Part shown: positions 58,701-64,000 of the stretch, piece by piece
How positions within the stretch are numbered: the stretch's first letter is position 1
Layout of the letters: each line of letters starts with the position of its first letter
Assembly (NCBI GenBank): GCA_004431415.1
Contig: QPMI01000658.1
Location: 142,314 to 206,313 of the forward strand
Direction of reading: 5' to 3'
Length of the DNA stretch: 64,000 nucleotides
DNA from: Cyanophora paradoxa
Lineage: Eukaryota > Glaucocystophyceae > Cyanophorales > Cyanophoraceae
Translations under genes and position numbers: made by a program
Notes under the pieces: generated by a model
What the model saw: the letters and a program-made list of their open reading frames with translations, nothing else
What the model was told of the DNA's origin: nothing
Database searches by the model: none

Positions 58701-60000
58701 GCTTTCGGCCTCCTTATCGACAGCCGCCGTCGCAGTCAGGCTGCGCCGGGCCGAGGGCGCGGCGCCTTGTTCTGGACCGCGTCCCACATCAGCGCCGGGC
58801 GCAGAGCCTCAACGTCCCAGTCGGGAGCACGGGTCGTCCGTCTCCCAGTCGATCGGGCGCGCGAGGCGGATCGCGACATTCAGATCGGCGTAGAGCGAAC
58901 GGAGCATCGTCTCGAACTGAGGCCGCAGGGGTATAGCCTCATCGGTAAAGATGAGCCCCAGCGGAAGTTCCCGGGACAGTTCTCCAGCTCCTCGGCGGCG
59001 CGGCGGCCTCAAGGTGGCGCTGTATCCCACTCTTGCCCCCGGCGCCAAGGTCATCGCGGCGGGCCACGCGTCCTCGGCGCCGGCCATCGGGGCGAGCGAG
59101 CTCAAGACGCTGGTACCGAGACCGTGCGGCATGTTTGTGAGGTACGCGCGATGCCGTCCGCCAGCGCGCGGGCATCCGAGTCGGCGCACTCATCCCTCGT
59201 CATAGTGCGCAAGAGGGCCCTGAAGACCTCGGCCACGTTCTGGGCATGGCGGCGTTCAGGGCGCACAGTTGTCCACCCGCTGCGCGAGCAGCGGGATGCG
59301 GGATACTGGAAGCCCTGCAGCATCGCGAGCAGGATCCGCCCACAGATCGCCGCACGACCCTCGTGGTCCGGCACGACCGCATTGTTCGGGCCAAACTTCC
59401 ACGCAAGCGTGGGATGACCGTCCGGTACGTCGGCCTCGCGTCCGCGTCGAAGACCTTCTTGCCCTGAGGCAAGACGTCGGACCCGCGGTCCGGCTTGGCC
59501 GTCGGCTTAGTCAGGAAGGCCTCGTGAATGAACACCATCAGACGTCCGGCACCACGCAGCGGAACGAGTTCAACACCTTGTGAAGTCATCCATGTGATCG
59601 GCGACCGCCCGAGCGATCTCGGGGACGTAGTCAGCCGGCGTTCCGACTCGACGTCCATGGCCGCAGCCGACAGAAAGTCATCAGCCCAGTGCTGGCTGCG
59701 GAGGTGCTTGCCCGGCGCGTGACGCTGGAAGAAGCGCGCGTGCCAGGCAGCGTAAAACCGATGGCCGTCGCGAGGATTTCCTCTCCGCCGGGATCGGCGC
59801 CCAAGGGCACGTCCCGGAGGTGAGTTCGGAAGCGGCAGCTCGTAACCGAACGCGGTGACGAGCGCGGGTTCGCGTGGCTCTTCTTGGGCTGGCTCGCAAG
59901 CTGGGCGACCGTCACTGCGAGCCACAGCTTCTTGTTCTCGCGCTGGTGCGGCGCGCCCCCTGCGACGTCCTTGTCGCAGGCAGCGTTCGGCGCGGGCGTG
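55736..60000 (-). CDS. Gag-like region upstream of protease, frameshifted, with RS-rich segment
   Basis: Coding-like blocks on the minus strand, 5' to 3': GEEILATAIGFYAAWHARFF and PGKHLRSQHWADDFLSAAAM (about 59790-59650), PADYVPEIARAVADHMDDF (about 59640-59580), GRAAICGRILLAMLQGFQYP (about 59355-59295), LGLIFTDEAIPLRPQFETML (about 58950-58890), DPFGLDAFLARQQGYDPNMR (about 58340-58280), an Arg/Ser block with RSSSRSRSRDRSRAGARHDD (about 57740-57680), ELFDMVWKAQYAEMPDSLSA (about 57493-57430), FVRECSSCRDVKIRG (about 57045-57000) and DLEALRATLDRTKDWRALLE (about 56740-56680). Position before protease fits Gag. I saw no CCHC zinc knuckle and cannot assign a capsid family. Frame changes are frequent. 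Confidence 0.4.
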
Positions 60001-63000
60001 GCCGTGCCTGCCACGAGGCGGGGCGCGTAGATGCGCCGCGTCTGCAGGCGACCCTCAACGTTCTCGACGCGCTTGTCGGCGAGCGGCGCAGCAGGGCCAG
60101 CACGGCGACGTCGCGCGCGAAGCGGGTCGCGAACGGCGTCCTGGCGTCCTCCTCGTTCGGGTCGGCGTGTTACCGCCAAGACTGAGGTGTGCAGGGTGGG
60201 GCGCTCGGGGTGCGGCATGTACGGCGGCGGGGCGTTCCGCGCGCCGCCGCCTCGTGGAAGAAGGCGGTATACAGCACCCGCGAGACCTGGCCCAGGTCGA
60301 ACACACGGGTGCGTGGCTGTGCCTCGTGCGTGAATCCCAGGCGCCCGTGTACGTCGGGACGGCAGACTGTGCGGTACGGTCCCGACCGCGAGGTACTGCA
60401 CGATATCCAAGCTGACGCCGCAGCGCGTGCGGGAATGCAAGCCCCTGCAGGTCGAAGAGCTCGGATCCTCGTCGAACGGCCGCTGAGCGGGCCTACGAGC
60501 GAGAACCAGTTCACTATGCCGCGCGGCGCGGGCCGACGCGCTTGAGCATAGTTGAGCACAGCTCGCCCATGTGTGGTCCTGCAGCGTGAGCACGTCGACG
60601 TTGTACTGTCAACGTCGCCGCGTGCTGCCAGCGCAAGGGGTAGCTGATCGCGGCAGCGTTGCCCATTCAGTGAACCCTGCTCAAGCATTCCAGGGGCCGG
60701 AAAACGCGTGTTTCCGGTCCATGTACTCGCGCAAGAGCTTGTGATCGTTGGCGTACGTCGGGTCCGCCAACGAGAACAGCGGCCGCGGCTGCCATCCTTG
60801 TGCGCTCGAACGGCCTGTGCGCCGCCGCAGGATGGCAGCCGGCGCCTCTTCCTTCTCGCCTCTTCCTCTTCGCTCTCGACATGGTCAATGTCGAGCGGCT
60901 CGAGGCGGGGCTCAGCTCATCGCGATGTAGGTGCCCACAAGCGCATCGTCGAACGTGAACGACTGCCGTGCAGCGTGACGCTCGAGGCATGCAAGACCTC
61001 TCCTGGAAGGCGCGCGCTGGCGGTCAGGGCCAAGCCCTGTGCGGTCGCTCTCGGCGGCTTCCTCCTGCGCGCGCGTCCCTAGCTGCAGGTGCGGCGCAGC
61101 CAGCGAACCCCGTACGGGAACTCCAGGCCGGCGCGTTCCGCGGAGGAACGGTGGTCCAACCGCCTCGGCGCGGAACATGTGTGAGCACGCAAGAGTACTG
61201 GGCCCACTGCGGCGGATGACGGCCGCGCTCGGGTGAAGCGGCCCCCGTGCGTCCACCGGCAGGCGCGTGGCAGGATCGTCAACGCAGAGTCAGGAAGTGC
61301 TCCAACTGCTGCTCCGTCCACTCATGCAGGTGAACGGAGATCGTGGGATGGGGCGTGACGGGCCACGGAGCCCCAGCGCGATCATGAAGAGCTCGAACGC
61401 GGCCGCGTTGAGCGCGCGAGGCGAACGTGCGATCGCTCTGACGCGACGCGGCCCTCCGGCGGCTCCTCGTGCGGCACGGGCGGCCCATCCAGGCGGTTCT
61501 GGATTGGCGTGCTCCTCTCGCTGGCGAGAAACGCCTTGAGGTGCGGGACCCGCAGGTCCTCGAACGCCTTCAGTGCGTCGAAGGGGATGCCAGCGTGGGC
61601 GAGATCAGACCGGGCCGTCATGGGCCACTCGGTGATCTGTTTCCCCTCACAGAGCCGAGGCGGGCACCCGGCACTGCGAGGACGCCGCTCATCACGCCCA
61701 TAGCTCGTACAGGGCCCGCTGGTCAGGTTCTCATCGATAGCCGACGGCGGCGGCGGCGGCGGCGCTTCCTCGGGCGCCTCATCGCCGTCGCCCGCTCGCC
61801 CATCTCGGCGTCTTCCCCCCTCAGCCTGCCCACGGCGGGCGCTGCGGGTTCGTGGCCCCTGCGAGCCGCGCCCACGGGTGCTGACGCGCACGACCCCGTC
61901 CCGCGGCACGCTCGCGCGACGGGCGGCCTGCCGGGGAGCCGCGCGTCGCGCGCGCGAGTCGAGTAGCGCTCGCTCAGGCGAGGCTCGACAGGCGCGGGGC
62001 TCAGTGGCGGGCGGCGTCGGACGGCGGGGGCCGCGGCGCCATCGGGCTCGCAAGCGGCGGCCATGTTGCCGCGGCGTGCAAGGTCACGAGCTTCGCCGTC
62101 GTGCAGGCGGCGGGACAGAACGCGCCGGCGCGCCGGCGCTGGCGGTCCCTCGGCGAGAGCGCCTTCACAGGCGGGCGCGGCGGCAGGCAGGCCTTAGCCT
62201 CCTGATCGTCGCGCTGACGGCCTTGCCGTGTAGGCGCCGTCGTGTCCGACGCCGGCTTCGGCGTGGTGGGCAGGTCGTGGAGAGGAGTGGGGGTGCGGCT
62301 GCCGCATCCGTGCGCCACTTCTCCACGAGCGCGATCATTCCTTGACAGCCTCGTCATTGAAACGGCCCGCTTCTTCAGCAGCCTACGAATAGAATGACGA
62401 GGTGGGCGCCGGTCGCCCGCTTGCCCCTCGATGTACCGGAGCAGCTCCGCGGCCCCGGCGGATCCGGGAACCGTGCGGCCAGCTCATCGCACAGGGCGGT
62501 GAGCGGCGGGCGCGGGCCGAGCTGGCTCAGCACGTAGAGCTCTCAGCACGATCGTGGGCAGCTGCCCGCCTCGCGTCGTGCCGTGCAGGGGCAACTGCGT
62601 GTGCGCGTGATCGGGCGCACGCGGCCGACCCTCCACGTGCCAGGCTCTGCCCCGTGCAGGCGCGGCCAGTGCAGCCAGGTGTCGCACAAGTGCAGGTCCC
62701 GGAGGTGCAGAACGCGGGCGGCGGCGACGCGGGGCTCCACCGGAACGCGTTCAACCGTGCGGGACTCGCCCTCGCTCACGACCGGGAAGGCGGGGCACGG
62801 CCGTCGCGGTACGCAGTCAGACGCTCCGCGAGCGCTGCCCGCAGCCATCCTCGGCGTCCCGATCCGAGCGGAGACGTGCCCGCCCCGGGATCGGAACCTC
62901 AACGGAGGCAGCCAGGACGGCAAGCGAGTGAACGGCTTCCGTGAACTCCGAGTCCGAGGGGACAAGAGGGTTCCCGTCGGCCAGGGCAACGGCGCTCTTG

Positions 63001-64000
63001 TGGGCGTCGTGGGGACCGGCGCGGCCGCCGATGCAAGCCACGGTCTTCCACTGGATCGCGTGCTCGAGGGCCAGCAGGGCGAAGCCATAGGCGTCGACCC
63101 GCGCGTCCACCATGAGCGGCTCGGCGAACTTAAAGAAGCGGCCGAGGATCTTCTCGACGGCGCCGGCGGTGCCCGGGGCACCGTAGTCGACGCGGTGCAG
63201 GAAATAGCCCGCAACAGTCGAGGCGCACGCAAGGCGGAGGCGGTCCTGTGCCGGCAACAGCTCGCTCAGCTCGATTAGCTGGCGGCGGCCCGACACTGTC
63301 ATCTCGTGCGGCTCGAGAGAGGCCGCCACGGGCGAGTGCTGGCCAATGCTCCAGTGGCGGCGGTATGGCTCCAGCCAGCCGGCGGTAGCGACGCACTCGT
63401 CCCCAAGCTTCGTAAGCTTGTGGGCGTCGGGCTCGACTGCGGGGCGACCCTCGGGCGTGAGGCCCTCGGCGTGCGGCCACGCGTGGCCCCGGCCCACTTC
63501 GCGGCGACGCGAGAGGCCTGGTGCGTGAGGCTCATGATTTCATAATAGTGCGTCGGCCAGGCGTGAGCCAGCGTGTCCTGGGACAGCGGGTCATGCCCCA
63601 GCATCTGCAGGAACGCAGTGGGAGGGTCCGCGAGCCGAGGTACGTGCTCTCGGTGGCGAGCGGCTGAGAGAACGCCGCAAGCAAGAAGGAGAGCGTCTGG
63701 CGGGTGCGGGCCGGGCAGCGGAACGCAGTGGCATACCACTGCTCGTCCCGGACCTCGATCAGCCCCTCGCTCACAGTGCAGCCGCAGTGAGTCTCGCACG
63801 GCGCTGGTACAGGAACGCCGCGCGGTCGAGCGGGACCGACGCGGCGCCCTTCAGCTTGTGCGCGTCCACGTTCCAGAGAGGAACGGGCCCCAGCTCGTGC
63901 TCGCGGCCCTTCACCGGCTCTAACTCAACGGCTCCGAAGTGAGTGAGGTCTAGGCCGGGGCTAGCGCTGAGGAGCGAGCGCGGTTGAGGCGCAGGGTCTC
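60001..64000 (-). CDS. Unrecognised minus-strand coding region, frameshifted, runs off the window
   Basis: Blocks that look protein-coding, 5' to 3': HFGAVELEPVKGREHELGPV and WNVDAHKLKGAASVPLDRAA (about 63930-63825), SEGLIEVRDEQWYATAFRCP (63774 down), ILQMLGHDPLSQDTLAHAWP (about 63607 down), RQLIELSELLPAQDRLRLAC and KILGRFFKFAEPLMVDARVD (62817-63497), YANDHKLLREYMDRKHAFSG (about 60750-60705) and an acidic/basic DHVESEEEEARRKRRR (about 60880). It has the same strand and the same frameshift pattern as the element's Pol, so it may be a long 5' ORF of the element or an adjacent gene. No family is recognised. Confidence 0.35.

Larger units (their letters stand above)
48932..64000 (-). mobile_element. 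Ty3/gypsy LTR retrotransposon, 3' part, running past the window end
   Basis: On the minus strand the order is unknown/Gag-like region, protease, reverse transcriptase, RNase H, integrase, polypurine tract, 3' LTR. Integrase after RNase H is the Ty3/gypsy order. At least 15 kb is present without a second LTR, so either the element is unusually large or its 5' part is joined to unrelated sequence. It sits directly against copy C; CTGAG at 48927-48931 is a candidate for one side of the target duplication. Confidence 0.75.

Overview
This window looks like nuclear DNA of a GC-rich, intron-dense single-celled eukaryote, most likely a microalga or similar protist. Exons are GC-rich and short introns (about 40-150 nt) mostly start GTGCG or GTGAG and end CAG. 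I could not fix the taxon. No bacterial operons, RNA genes or CRISPR arrays were seen.

Bases 1-5753 hold the 3' part of a plus-strand gene of at least 20 exons whose phases fit almost perfectly. It encodes a secreted, REJ/polycystin-ectodomain-like protein with a GPI-anchor-like tail. Bases 5754-9064 carry no recognisable gene but contain two elements with terminal inverted repeats and many short palindromes.

A second, very large plus-strand gene runs from 9108 to 21469. In order it encodes a signal peptide, an amphipathic repeat-rich section, a Pro/Thr/Ser stalk, kelch repeats, a long parallel-beta-helix section, a Cys-rich patch, one transmembrane helix and a short basic tail. It is followed by a small Cys-rich gene (22780-23695, +) and a coiled-coil gene on the minus strand (25578 to about 27930).

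Bases 14821-48931 are a direct tandem array. Copy A (14821-28044) and copy B (28045-43650) each span from an intron of the giant gene through the coiled-coil gene. Copy C (43651-48931) is cut short. B and C therefore carry headless copies of the kelch/beta-helix half. Copy B alone has a poly(A)-tailed retroposed insert in an exon, a 1.75-kb insert carrying a piece of another gene, and an internal 0.2-kb duplication. The copies differ mainly by single-base losses in short C or G runs, which may be decay or unpolished long-read errors.

Copy C ends at the 3' LTR of a Ty3/gypsy retrotransposon read on the minus strand (48932 to past the window end). Protease, reverse transcriptase, RNase H and integrase are recognisable but broken by many one-base frameshifts. 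Upstream of Pol, 55.7-64 kb is minus-strand coding sequence of unknown family that includes an RS-rich stretch; the 5' LTR is not in the window.
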